From Torreya grandis (lineage: Eukaryota; Streptophyta; Pinopsida; Cupressales; Taxaceae): DNA of 64,000 nt. Below are positions 1 through 11,919 of the stretch, piece after piece. The position numbers and the translations under genes are program-made. The notes under the pieces were generated by a model. It made no database searches. It was not told the origin of the DNA and saw only the letters and a program-made list of their open reading frames with translations. Location of the stretch: assembly GCA_037957365.1 (NCBI GenBank), contig JARHVA010008415.1, positions 411,001-475,000 of the forward strand, read 5' to 3'. Numbering within the stretch: the stretch's first letter is position 1; every line of letters starts with the position of its first letter.

Positions 1-39
1 AAACTCAAATGTCATCATATAATGAATGAAATAGTTGAT

Positions 40-345
40 TTGTTCAATTGTAGAGGCAATTAGGGTAATTATGAGGCCCTTGAACCTAATTGTGACTATA
101 CAAAATGATTTGAGACTAAATTGTATTTTATTTCATCATAGATTGAGCTAATTAGTCAAATGGTGTAATTATTTATACATTTTTTTAAAATTTGAGCGAT
201 AACAACCTATTTTCAATTATATATGATGTGATTTGGAGTGAAATTGACCTTAATGTCATTGAATATAATGAAATAAATAGATTATTATTTTGATCAAATA
301 ATAATTTGAGGCCAATTTGAGCCCCTTTATCCAAACTACAATAAA
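40..345. repeat. Degenerate ~122-bp tandem repeat, block A
   Basis: Three diverged copies of a unit built around 'gaggcc...gaacctaat...catgatttgg' start near 60, 185 and 310, so the spacing is about 120-125 bp. The same unit returns at 1190-1735. Copies are heavily mutated and were aligned by eye only. No coding capacity is seen. Confidence 0.45.
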
Positions 346-1149
346 ACTAAAGGAATATGGGCTATACTAATTATTCTCCTTTTAACACATAAATTTCAAG
401 GGATCTTAGCCAATAAGGATGAAAATGAAAAGAAATTAAAATTTGTATTTTAGTGTGATCAATCTTGGAAAAATGATAAATCATATTATAAGTTATTAAG
501 GGGGAAAAAGGAGAAAAGGATGATTGTTTATTCTTCAATTCATTAGATTTAAGATTGCACAAAATTTGTAGGTAAGTTCATGTAAGTGCAATGGGCAATT
601 TTATTCTATAAAATAACCTTGTTTGGTATTTTGGGTTAGTTATTTGTCTAATTTGAGTGTTTTCAATGAGTTTAAATTAAAAAAAGAGTGATGAGATGAA
701 GCATTATTATGTCCACATTTAAAGGGATAGATTAAAAGTGTATTTGATTTTTCAAAATGTCCATAGATTGAGAATGAGTGATGGATTGCACAAGAATGTT
801 TCATCATCTTAAATTAGGGAATACTGAAACATTGTCACTATAATTTTTTTATTTATGAAAGTAATGGATAATAATCATGAATGAATGGAAAACTACACTA
901 GTATTGTTGAGGGATGAATTGGTTTGACTGTCTCACTTCAAAAGTGGTCATGGGGATGATATTTTGGGTAACACATTCTCTATTAATTATTTATTTTAGA
1001 AGAAAATGTTATATTTATTATGATATAAGAGATAAGTTTAGATATAAAATATTGGTTTTCATTTTAAAGGTATGCTAGATATATCCTAGAAATAATACTC
1101 AAACCCTATTAGTCGATTGTTACAACCCTAAACCCTACACCCAAATGCA
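346..1149. other. AT-rich stretch without a gene
   Basis: About 800 bp of AT-rich sequence between the two blocks of the ~122-bp repeat. I see no coding frame, RNA gene or clear repeat. A minus-strand 63-residue frame at 371-562 has no recognisable content. Confidence 0.5.
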
Positions 1150-1189
1150 ATACTCAAACCCAATTTTATCAAAAATGAAAACATGAGGG

Positions 1190-1735
1190 TAATTAGGGCC
1201 AATATGAACCCATTTAACCTAAATATGAGTATGGGATGTGATTTGGGCCTAAATTAACCCATATTTGCCAAGATATTGAGATAATTAATCGATTGCTAGA
1301 ATTAGTGATGAAAGTTCTAGATGAAATTGAACCCTGTGAACCTAATTTTATCTATACATGATGTAATTTGGGGGGTTAATCGACCCCAATATCATTAAAA
1401 ATAAAATAAAATTATCTACCAATTCAATCATGAAGGAAATTATGGCCAATTTGATCCCCTTCAACCTAACTACAAGAGTAAGACATGATTTGGGGTTAAT
1501 TAGGTTAAATTATGTTATGAATTGATCCTATTAGTTAATTAGTGCAATTAAGGACATGATTTAGGCAAAATTGAGCCATGTGAACCTAATTAATGGGCTA
1601 ATAGTTAATTTTATAGGATGCAACATATGGTTTAATCAACCCTAATTTTATGACAAATTCAAACATGAAAGTGATTGGGGCTGATTTGAAACCATTGCAC
1701 CTAATTGTGAGTCTACAACATGATTCAAACACATA
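1190..1735. repeat. Degenerate ~122-bp tandem repeat, block B
   Basis: Five successive copies begin near 1195, 1318, 1440, 1560 and 1677. Each has a core like 'ggccaatttgaacccc', then 'tgaacctaatt', then 'catgatttgggg'. The regular ~120-bp step over more than 500 bp supports an old satellite-like array, probably continuous with the copies at 40-345 before the intervening sequence was inserted or lost its similarity. Confidence 0.55.
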
Positions 1736-1902
1736 GGAAGATACTACACTATTCAGGTTTGGTTCTTAAAACAAATATTCAATTGGTCAAACATTGTGGG
1801 AGGCCATTAAATAAGAATCTATGGAATTTTCATGAGCCAGACCATGAAGCTATTCTTACTACTATCAAGATTAGAGTAGATCTTAGTGATTCGTTGGATT
1901 AA
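1720..1902 (+). CDS. Short unrecognised open frame
   Basis: A 60-codon frame with fairly ordinary amino-acid composition (basic N-terminal half, acidic end) lies directly after the last ~122-bp repeat copy. I recognise no domain. It could be a captured exon fragment or chance; nothing nearby (promoter, splice sites, further exons) supports a real gene. Confidence 0.12.
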   Translation: MIQTHRKILHYSGLVLKTNIQLVKHCGRPLNKNLWNFHEPDHEAILTTIKIRVDLSDSLD

Positions 1903-2120
1903 AATTCCAAAGTATGTCAACTTCTTAAATGTAGATGCATTTAATTTTACCAAATTTTATTGATTTTTTATACATATAAATTTAATTTTTAATTACTTTT
2001 TAACATTTTTTTAAGGCTAGCGATGCCAAATAAGCTTTTAGCTTCACATGATTAGCATGATAGTAAATAATTTTATATTATTGAAGCTACAAGAATCTTA
2101 ATATAAGTACTCATTATTAA

Positions 2121-3978
2121 AAGGGTGTTTTTGAGGCTAGAATGGGTGGTGGGTCTCTTGACCAAGCATGATCAGAGGCTAAGAATCGAGTATTAGAAAT
2201 TATATACCACCCTAAACGTGTTGGCAATGCCAGTTTTGAGCTGCAAAGCACTGCGGGTGAAGTTTTCCAACTTTAGCTTCAACTTTGACAACATTTATTG
2301 TTAGTATTTTCATGCTCTTGAATAGTAGTGAAAATATGCTTACAAGTGGGTTTAGTGGTTGAGGTCATGGGAAAACATTTGATTTGACTATCGAAATGTG
2401 TTTAAATTAAGGGGCTTGTAGTTGGAGGTCTTAGAGGCATAAATCTTAGTTAGCGGATAAAAATGTATCTCTTCACTATTAAAAAGTTGTATTTCAGGAC
2501 CCATCACAATAAATTATGCCACAAAATGGTCCTAAAGGTTCCATTTATGTGTTTAAAGGATAGATTAGAGGGATTAAAAACACATATGAGGGTTATTTCT
2601 TCATGAAAATAACTTATGTATTCCATTTTATGTACACTTGAAGTTAGGTTAAAAACTATATTTTTATTATATTGGGAAGGGCATTCTTGAGGTCAAAATG
2701 CGTGGTGGGTATTTTGATCAAGCATGATTAGAGGCCAAGATTCTTGTCCTAGAAATTATAATCCAAAAAATATGTGTTAGAAATTTTAGTTTTGAGCCAC
2801 GAAGCATCGGAGGTAGAGTTCTCCAACTACAACTTCAACTTTGATAACATTTGTTGTCAGTGTTTCTATACTCCTGAACAATAGTAAAAACATGTTTCTA
2901 GGTGGGTTTGAGGTTGAGATCATGGGATAATGTTTAATTTTCATATATATATATATATGTTCAAAGTGAGTGACTTATATCTAAAGATCTCAGAGGTGGA
3001 AATGTTAGTTGGAGGATAAGAACTTGTCTCTTCACTATAAAAAAGTTGCATTTCAAGAGACATCACTACAACTTGTGCCATTTATTTGTATCCAACATTA
3101 CATCAACATGTTTTGGGGTGGAATTAGAGGGATTTAACATGCACATAAATATTATTTCAATTAATACAAATGAATTATAATTTTTATTTTATGCACACCT
3201 AAAGTTAGGCTAAAACCCACATTTTTCTTGTATTGGGAAGGGCATTCTTGAAGCCAAAATGTGTGGTGTGTCTCTTGATTGGGCATGATTAGAGGCTAAA
3301 AACTTGGTCCCAGATGTTATTATCCACCCCAAATATGTTATAAATACTGGTTTCAAGCCATGAACCACTAGGGGCAGAGTTCCCCAACTACATCTTAAAC
3401 TTTGACAACAGCTATTTTTAGTGTTTCCATGCTCTTAAACAGTAGTGAAAACATGCTTTTAGGTGGATTTAGATTTCATGGTCATGGTAAAATATGTAAT
3501 TTTCCTATAGATACATGATAAAAGTTATTTAATTGTAATTAGAGGTATTGAAGGTTAAAATGACAATTGGAAGACAAGAACTTGTCTCTTCCTTGCAAAA
3601 ACATTACATTTTAGGACCTATTACTACAACTTGTGCCACAAATTCATCTCTAAGATTAAATGAACATGATATAGCATGAAATTATATGGATTAGACATGA
3701 ACATGAGGATTTTTTCAATTGGTTCTAATGATTTATGACTTCCAATTTATGCATGCCTAAATTTAGGCTAAAAACTATATTTTTCTTGTTTTGAAAAGGG
3801 CATTCTTGAGGCCAAAATAGATGGTAGGTCTCTCGATCGTATGTGATTAGAGGCCAATAACATAGTACTATATGTTATCCTCCACCATATATGTGTTATT
3901 AATGTTATTTTTTAAATAAGAATCATCAAAGGTGGATTTATCCAATTACAACTTCAACTTTGACAACATTTTTTTGTC
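2121..3978. repeat. ~557-bp tandem repeat array, left part
   Basis: Units start with 'aagggcattcttgagg' or close variants at 2121, 2677, 3238 and 3796, giving spacings of 556, 561 and 558 bp. Each unit also contains 'ggtggtgggtctct', 'caacttcaactttgacaac', 'agtagtgaaaacatg' and 'gaacttgtctcttcact' in the same order. The fourth unit is cut after 183 bp by an LTR element and resumes at 13089. No conserved frame runs through the units, so this looks like satellite-type DNA. Confidence 0.9.
3974..3978. other. Target site duplication TTGTC (left)
   Basis: TTGTC directly precedes the left LTR and recurs directly after the right LTR at 13084-13088. In uninterrupted satellite units the same position reads 'ttgtcagtg', so the duplicated bases belong to the host array. 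Confidence 0.85.
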
Positions 3979-5083
3979 TTTAGACACCTAAATCTAGCCA
4001 TCGATAACCTCTAACTAGGATTTTGACCAATTTCCACCAAAATTCAAAATTTGGCCTAAAAATAATAAAACACACTAAATGATTTTAAATTATATATTCA
4101 AGTGCCAATTTTGGCTAGGGTATCATTAAATGGGGCAATGCAATTTATGGGCCAACTAGCTAACTTTGATAAGATCATTCCAAGTCAAAATGCCAATTTT
4201 GCACCTAGGTGCTCTGGATGGATCTTTCTTATAAAATCTCTTGTCTAAGAAATGTGCCTTAATTTTTTTTTTGGTAACATCATAAATGGGATAACAAATA
4301 TAATGCATCTGAAATCACATCCTAATTCCAATCTAGTGGAATTTTGGACCAATAACAAGGCATTTTGATCAATTTGAGTAATTTGTGCAAAAAGTGCTTA
4401 ATCATGCTGAAGAGATAATTAAACCAAATTAGAGTCTTAATTAGTAATTCCATGGAAACTTGTTGAAAAATTATTTTTATAAATGAATATTGAATATTTA
4501 CATCATCAAGTGACCTCATTTCTTGGGAAGACATCCCTAGGCCATAAATGCCACAAATATCAAGATTCATGCCTCCCATGTCTCATAAAATCCCTCCATG
4601 CATATTAATTTCTCATCTATCCCAAATATTGATGATCCTATTTATCAATTTTAATTTCATAATTGGATTAATCCTTAGCCACACATCTCAATCCTGAGAT
4701 GAATAGTTTAGGTTGATTATAGACATTTGCAAAAATCTATAAATAAAAGGCCTTACCACATCATTTCTAAGCTTAATTTTTGAAAAGTTATAATGCATGA
4801 TTTGTTTCAAAAGTTTCATGAAACTAGTGTTACCATGCCAAATTGATTCCAAACCAAGCCAAGCCACAAGCCAAAGGTGCCAAGGAGAGATGGAGGTAGC
4901 TAAGGAAGGTGAAAGAATTCTTATTGTTTTTTCTTACTTTTTAGTTGTGTTTGTGATTTGTTTTTATTACTAATATCACCCTAGTAACTAAGAATGAAGA
5001 TGTTAGCTTAGTGTATTTTTGATTTGGTTTCATTCACTAACACCATACTAATCTCCTCTTCTTAGTTAAATTCCTAGTTCACA
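3979..5083 (+). repeat. Left (5') LTR of the LARD-like element
   Basis: 1105 bp, aligned over its whole length with 11920-13083. It starts 'tttagacacc' where the right copy has 'tgtagacacc', so the terminal TG has mutated, and it ends 'agttcaca'. It has a TATA-like box at 4737-4745. Compared with the right copy it lacks about 60 bp near 4905. Confidence 0.85.
4737..4745 (+). promoter_or_regulatory. TATA box of LARD 5' LTR
   Basis: CTATAAATA, conserved in the right LTR at 12677-12685, lies about 340 bp before the LTR end and is followed by a GC-richer stretch. Position and conservation fit the LTR core promoter, with transcription expected about 30 bp downstream. Confidence 0.5.
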
Positions 5084-5086
5084 TAA

Positions 5087-5104
5087 TGGCACGTCTGGTG
5101 GGAC
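5087..5104 (+). other. Primer binding site of LARD
   Basis: 'tggcacgtctggtggga' begins three bases after the LTR end. It differs by only three transitions from the site of the minus-strand Gypsy element at 52034-52050. This fixes the element on the + strand. The tRNA species is not assigned. Confidence 0.7.
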
Positions 5105-5229
5105 CAAACACATCCCACACATGAAGAAGATCATTATGAAACTTTAAAATCTTCATTTAGATAATTAAAACTCTTCAAATTTGATTTTCTAACTTTTTTT
5201 TAATATTTTTATTTGTCATGAGTTTACAC

Positions 5230-5365
5230 AATAACCATCATCGGTTAGTAAAATTGTCATCGATTGGCATAGCTATCATCAGTCACTATTGGTATAACCA
5301 TTCTTGATTAGATAACCATCATCGATTAGTAAGTGTAACCATCATTAGTTATAGAGCTGATGTCA
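5230..5365. repeat. ~21-bp degenerate tandem repeat in LARD leader
   Basis: Six to seven copies of a motif like 'ataaccatcatcgattagta' follow each other at about 20-22-bp steps. They lie in the untranslated leader of the LARD-like element, just after its primer binding site. Confidence 0.5.
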
Positions 5366-7670
5366 ATCATTTTATTTTTCTTAAAAACACAAACTCGAGA
5401 GCTAATAGGCCATTTTAAAATTCTTGGATTAGGGTCATACAAACTTCGTTTTGGATGATTTTTTTTAAAACCACATGTTTTCTCCTAAATTTTCAAAATT
5501 TGACATTAGTTTAGCTTCAATTTTCATATATTTTTTACAAAATTTTGAATATATATTTAAAATGTTTCTAATCTAATGTATTTGCTTTTGGGGTGATGCC
5601 TTAAGGGTAGACAGGTAACTAGTGGACTTGGAACTTATTAAAACATGTTAAGACATCTTTGGCATTATTTTAAAATGAATTAGGAATATTGTTTTTGGTG
5701 CTTAATGAAAGATTTAGGTTATTAAGTGAGTGTTTTCATAATTTAGGCTTTCAAAGTTCACAATCTTAAGACCAAGGGGTCAAATGAACACCAACTCATT
5801 TTCATTTGGGCTTAAAAATGAACTCATCTTTCCAAGATTTTTGTCTTCAATAGTTGCTCGATCTAATTTTTGTTTGGAAAGAAGAGGGATGTTGCATGCA
5901 TGATCTTCTATGTATCTCCTTTAGAGAACCATTGGAATCAAAAACATAATTCCTATTGCAAATATCCTAGTCTAAGGCTTAGATAGAAAGTCGTCTAAAG
6001 CACTCCCTAAAAACTCGTCAAAGTTTGGGTGACCTTGAAAATGACCCTAAAGTCTTTCTATTAGTCTTTTATTTCATGTAAAATTGGCTTGAGAGGGGGA
6101 TGTCATTACCTCCTATGAGTTCTTTAGAGAATCTTTGATCTAGGGTTTCATCTCCTGACATTTACTTCACTTACTCCTTCTAAGTTGCACATGGGACATA
6201 TCTACATTTGGACATCGCACTACACTAGCAAAAAATAGGATGTAGTGGTTCTAAAAAGGACTAAACCTTTTTAAAACTAACCAATGCCATGGTCACTCAA
6301 TTTAAATACTTGTATTTTGCATTATTTGATGTGAAAGTCATTGTGCAATTGATTCCCCTAGAAAAGTTTGAAAGCTTGCTAGTTTAGTTAACCCCACATT
6401 GCCATACCCTTGCTAGGATTTGGAAAATTATACTTAGTGTATTTTGGTTATTTTTGCTTGGTATGTTTTGAGACTAAACTTGTTTGTTTGTTCATAAAGC
6501 TATGTTAAAACTAATTTGTCTATACGCCACTCTTTTGTCTAAAGAGGTGTTATGCTGGCTGTTTTACACCACACTTATGCCTTGAAAATTTTGCCAAATT
6601 TTTGTGTGTGTGTGTGTCATTTGAGTTGAAGAGGGTAGCGATATGCTATCCAAATCATGTCAAACCATTTTGATTTTTGAGTATTTGAAACATATCATAG
6701 ATCACATAATTAGAGTATGCTTATGCCATTAGGCTGCTTTTCAAGACTAGTTTACCTTATATAAAAAACTGTTTGTTTCAAACCATTTCACATCAACCAT
6801 TAGGACCTTTGTCTTGTGCTGTAATGCTGTCCAATCTTGTCTAGATTTTTTGGTAAAATTCTAATTTTCAACATTAAGTTTTCAATTATCCTTATCAAGT
6901 TTGGATTTAAACATTGATTGATTTCTATTTAGACCTTAATTCATGGAGCTAATACATTGATCTTTCTCTTTTGGGTTACATAACTTCGGTTAATCGATTA
7001 CCCAAATTTGAAAACTATTGATGGTTTGTTTGTATAATGCCTATCATCATCATTGTTTGTGCCTTTATTTTAGAAAACATAGTCTTTCTTCAAAGATCCT
7101 TTTGTCTTATGCCTTACGCTAACTGATCATGTTTATGTTTGATTCCATGTGATGGGTCTATGTCAAAGTTATTTCCAAACTTGTTAGATTAAATCAAATC
7201 ACATCAACATTTATTTCAAGTCTAGATTTTGACATTGTTTGGCTAAAAGTCCTAGCATATGGCTATTTGTTTTAGCCTAGCTTTTGATTCCATGTTTGGA
7301 TAAAAGACCTAGTAACTCAACTTTTCCTTTCCTAGTTTAGACCTTGTTTGGAACACTTTGACCTAGACCTTTGACACGTCAGTTTTTATTCAAACACTTG
7401 ACCTTTTTTACGTATGAAATTTGACATTTGATGTTAGGATATTTTATGTGAAGTCTTAGCAAAAATTATTTTAGAGATACAACTCCACTTTTAGACCAAA
7501 TTAGAGATATAGCTCCACCTTTTGACCAAGTTAGACCAAGCTTAAACCATGTGTCCTTTGGACATAGTATATAGAAATCTAAGCCTTTTTATTTTAGAGC
7601 TTTCATCATTTACATGGATATGTATCCCTAAATTTACGGTGGAGTCATGTAAAATCCAACTTATGATAGA
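5366..7670 (+). other. LARD leader, no coding sequence recognised
   Basis: 2.3 kb between the leader repeats and the long decayed frame. I find no retroviral domain and no long open frame. It contains a short (GT)n run near 6602-6617. It may be untranslated leader or sequence captured by the element. Confidence 0.5.
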
Positions 7671-9806
7671 ATGGCTACACAAAATCCCATTAGGAATGCC
7701 TATAGAGAAATATTTTCTAAGGAGTTTTATTATTCTCTCTATAATACTCTATATGGGGAACATAATCCAAATCCACAAAATCAAAATCAAAACCTTGATT
7801 GGCATGAAGAGGCTTGTGAAGAGGACTTTGAAGACCCAAATAAAAATAATATTTTTTGGGATATGGATCCATACCCTCTTTACAATAATCAGTACATGAA
7901 ACACAGTCAAGAACCAACTTATGAGCCAACTCATGACTGGGATGATATGGTTTATGAGGAAGACTTAGATGCTTTGGCTTATGTGAGTAATCATGGTCCA
8001 CCATATCATACCATTTCTATTCTAGGACCTTAATGTTGCACCATTCCCATACCAAGACCTCATCCTTAGGTTTGTGTAAGTAATCAAGCTCCAAAATGCC
8101 CCTTCATCATTCTAGGACCTAGTCCTTTGACTTATGTGGGAAATCAAGCCCCACAACACCCTATAATTACCATTTTAGGACTTCATCCTTTGGATCATGT
8201 AAGAAATCATGCTCTTCAATGACTTAACATTATCCAACCATAAGTCATTCCTCGTCCAGTACCAATCCCAACCAAACCTCAACCGATCCAATCATTTTAA
8301 GACCAAGCTATGCTCAAAACTAGTATTTTCCAACTCATTAGAAACTAAGGCAAAGGAAACCAACCAATTTGAGATGTTTTTATTGAACTAACCACTTATA
8401 CTAAGTCTACTTGTGATGAATCACCTATTAATCCTATACCAATTATCGAGGAGTCTTACACTGATGAACCAGTATTTGTCGAGTCACTTCTTAATGATTA
8501 TGTCTACCTTTGAAAAAATTATTACCTCGACCATATGCCTATTTTTTAAGAGCCTCCTATTGATAAGAAAATATTTGAGGAGTTTTCTCTTGACCTATTT
8601 TCCATCCTAGAGGAGTCTCACTTTGACAAACTAGTTTTTATGGAGCCCATTATGCCATCACATGCCATTACTTATTTAAAACCAAATATTCAATAAGACA
8701 TCATTACAATAGAGTACCCATTAGATGAATAATCAGAGTTAGAGTCATTTTCTATTCTTGAACCAACATCATATTTACCATCAAAATATAAATCAACATC
8801 AGTCTCAACATTAGATTTAGAGTTTATTGAGTCAAAATTAGACTCAAATATAAAATATGTTCATGACTGTTATAACATTGGTTATACATGCCTTGAAAAT
8901 CAATTTGAATACATTTGTGATCCTTATATAGTTTTTGAGGATGAGTATTTTAGCTTCGACACAAGTTATCCTAGTATCTTCTATGAGGATTATGTAATCT
9001 CTCTCCATTCCATTACTATTCCATAGGCCATTACCATCAACCAAAATAACCATATCATTGACATTCCATCTTCCATGAGTGTCAATTAGGATCGAGAGAA
9101 TCACACTTTATTAAACTAAATCCATGGTGACATAATAGTTGAAGAAGATCAAGGAGGCCAAGACCACATTCATATAGCAGAAGACCACTCTCCTAGTGAA
9201 GCCTTTTTGAAGGTGCTAGGGGACAATCAAAGTTAGAACTCAACATCTTCTAGTGAAACATTTTTGGAAGCACTAGAAGAAAATCAAAGTCAAAATTTAA
9301 TGTTTATTAGTGAAACCTTATTGAAGGTGCTATGGGAAAATCAAGACAAATTCATTGGTGAAAACTTCTTTGAGGCACCAATAGCTGAGCACAAAATTTC
9401 TTCACTACTTGATGAAGATAAAATCAAATATCAATTCTAAATAACTTCCAATCTATAGCCTAATTATATGGTAGCTACTCTAAAGATAAAATAATGGAAA
9501 AATCTAGTGTTTCTATCAATAGAACAAGTATTTGACCCTACCATAACCAAAATTATGTCAAATATGGCATAAATAACATGATGTGTGACTAAGAGTCCTG
9601 ATCTTCATTTGTTTTCCCACCATTATACATTTCATTATCAGCTACCACTCCATTTCAAAATCAAAGCTACCATCCATTATTTGTCCCTATTTATCATCCA
9701 TGATCATAATTTATTTTGCAGAGGATACAAAGATACATTATCTCAATGTTTGAAGGAATCACAATCAACAACCAATGAAGACCACACAAGCATTCTTGGC
9801 ATCTAA
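7671..9806 (+). pseudogene. Decayed 712-codon frame for an unrecognised acidic protein
   Basis: One frame stays in register from the Met at 7671 to the stop at 9804-9806. It is broken only by point stops, with no frameshift, so it was once a real protein of about 710 residues. The first 120 codons are open and encode an Asn/Asp/Glu-rich segment with many Tyr and Trp. From about 7975 to 8220 a ~25-residue repeat with 'YVxNQAP' and 'IxILGP' occurs about four times. The middle (8385-9060) is very acidic. Near 9180-9370 a ~22-residue repeat with 'SETFLEALEENQ' occurs about four times. The last 70 residues are His/Leu-rich. Most stops are TAA or TAG at places compatible with Gln. I recognise no gag zinc knuckle, protease or polymerase. 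It may be a gag substitute or a captured gene; identity unknown. Confidence 0.6.
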
Positions 9807-10360
9807 ATTTGCATCAAGTTCTTGACAGAGCAACTTTTCAGATGAGGTGTGGGCTATAAATTAACATGATCAAGTATTTTATTTTTATCATTTATTGATT
9901 AGGACATGTATCTCAATCTCAATAGAAAATATAGAATCATATGTCATTTACCACACCCAAGCCAAAATCATGTACCATACCATTTTACATTACCATGTCA
10001 TTACCGTTGTTACATATCCTTTTGCCATTGTCATGTATCCTTCCATTTACCCCATAAGTTAGGGGCAACCCTCTTACCATTTTATGCAATTTATCAAACC
10101 ATCATTATCCTTAGAAATACTGTGCCATATAACCATTCCATTCTTATCTAGACCAAAGCCTATTTTTAGTCATCCTACCCAATCCTATTTGGATCTTGGC
10201 TACTTTGGTTCTTTCTACACTTTTTGTGAGGGGATTTTGATTAGGTTTCAATAATTAATCAAGTCTGTATTTAAATGATAGTCTATGAAATTAGTGTGAT
10301 AGTTGATTTGGTAAGATATATTTCATTTTCCATCTTGTATCAAGCTTATTTATGTGAGCC
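9807..10360 (+). other. LARD interior, non-coding
   Basis: Follows the stop of the 712-codon frame. It is rich in 'ccatt' and 'taccat' motifs between 9950 and 10100 and has no convincing frame. Confidence 0.4.
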
Positions 10361-11710
10361 TAATTATAACCACTTATGAGCAAATCAGTGTCTCACCAGT
10401 CTTGCTACTAATTATAATCACTTATGGGTAAATTAGTATCATTGACTTATGATATTTTATCTTAGTTATAACCACTTATGGGCAAACTAGGGGCAACACT
10501 TGTTTACCATGCATTGCTGCATCACCTTGCCATTACTGTTTTGATTTGACTGGCCATTTTTTTGATTTGAGAACTTATTGGGATCTAGTTGGTTTTTCCC
10601 TACCTTTTGTGTGGATGGAATTACTATGACTTGAGGTCATTTTAGAACTATGTAGATCATGTTTATTTCATGTTGAGGTTACCTTAGTCCCCCCTTTCTA
10701 TACGCTCTCACTATTTTGTGAGCAATCTAAGCCAAATGCTCTTGCCATTTTACGAGAACATATCTTATCAATATCTAAAAAGTAAAGATACCTCAAAATG
10801 ATAAAAACATTCATAAAATTTCAAAAATCCAAAAACATTTATCCTGTCTAAGCCTAGTCAATTATCCTTGATTTGCCTAATTGAGGCATGGCCATTATTA
10901 GGATGATTTCTTTTGCTTTTGTTTTCAAGTTTTCTATTTGTTTGTTTATTTCAATTTGTTTGTTTGTTTATTTGTTATTTTTTTATTTTTTTGTTTGTTC
11001 ACTTGCCTTTTTGTTTTCTTTCAAAATTGTTTCCTTGACTCAGTCTATATGTGTTCATTAGGTGATTCCTTGAAAACATTATTCTTGAGTTCATCCATAT
11101 TCATATGTTAACATTTTCATCATGGTTTTTATAATTAGTACATTGTTTTTGAGTGTTTATTGGATTGGGAGTCAGTATTTATGCATATTTTGGCCAAGTC
11201 TTCATGGTGTTCTATCATGAAGCCTACCATCACATGGTATAGCAAAAATTATCTTTAGGAAGGTCTACAATAAATAGATCCATAGAAGTTTCTCCTTGGC
11301 ACCTTGGAAAATCCTTCCATTTGACCCTTGATCAAATCAACCTAATGACCATTCTATTTTTATAATTTCTAATCAAGATGAGTATATTCTCATTGATAGG
11401 TACAACTAAATCATTTCTAATGATCAATCTTATTCCTCTATCCATCTCTTTCATCACTTTGCATCCACTCATCTTTAATTTATATTCTAGGTTATATCCT
11501 TGAGTTATGCTTTCTAATCAACCCTAACTGGGGTACAATCATCTTTATCAAATCTAGGTCCTCTTAATGGTTATAATCACCTATAGGTAAATCATTATTT
11601 TGAATTTTATTCTTGATTATAACCACCTTTGGGTAAATCAGTAATCTTTTTTAACTTAATGCATGCAAGAATTTTATTATTTGGATTAATCTCAACCACT
11701 GGTTAATTCC
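10361..11710 (+). repeat. Dispersed ~28-bp motif and TTTG-rich tract in LARD 3' interior
   Basis: A motif like 'attataaccacttatgggcaa' occurs at about 10361, 10409, 10463, 11567 and 11613, with a weaker copy near 11683. Between the two groups, 10905-11040 is a T-rich tract with many TTTG steps. No gene is seen in this stretch. The motif's even spacing (about 50 bp within each group) suggests local tandem duplication. Confidence 0.5.
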
Positions 11711-11908
11711 ACCTTTCTTTTTGTTTGTTTTTGAATGATCATCCATCAATAAATGTGATGACCACTCCCTCGAGGGGGCATCATCATAGGCTTCCAAAAA
11801 CCATTTGGATCTTTGTTCTTCAATCATCACTTTATTTTTTGACATACGAGACTTTTTTATTATTTGAAAAGACATTGCATTACCTATATTTTATAACATC
11901 TTCTTAAA

Positions 11909-11919
11909 TAAGGGCAAAC
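11909..11919 (+). other. Polypurine-like tract of LARD
   Basis: 'taagggcaaac' sits directly before the right LTR start (tgtagacacc at 11920), where a plus-strand primer is expected. It is short and interrupted by pyrimidines. Confidence 0.5.

Noticed and set aside
1125..1139. Telomere-like 'accctaaaccctaca'
   Set aside because: Less than two perfect CCCTAAA units in AT-rich repeat sequence; not evidence of an interstitial telomere.
7549..7899. 116-codon plus-strand frame overlapping the LARD protein
   Set aside because: A different frame from the long 712-codon one and without repeats or domain; a shadow.
11767..11776. Palindrome CCCTCGAGGG
   Set aside because: Ten bases only, single copy, no partner in the other parts of the element.
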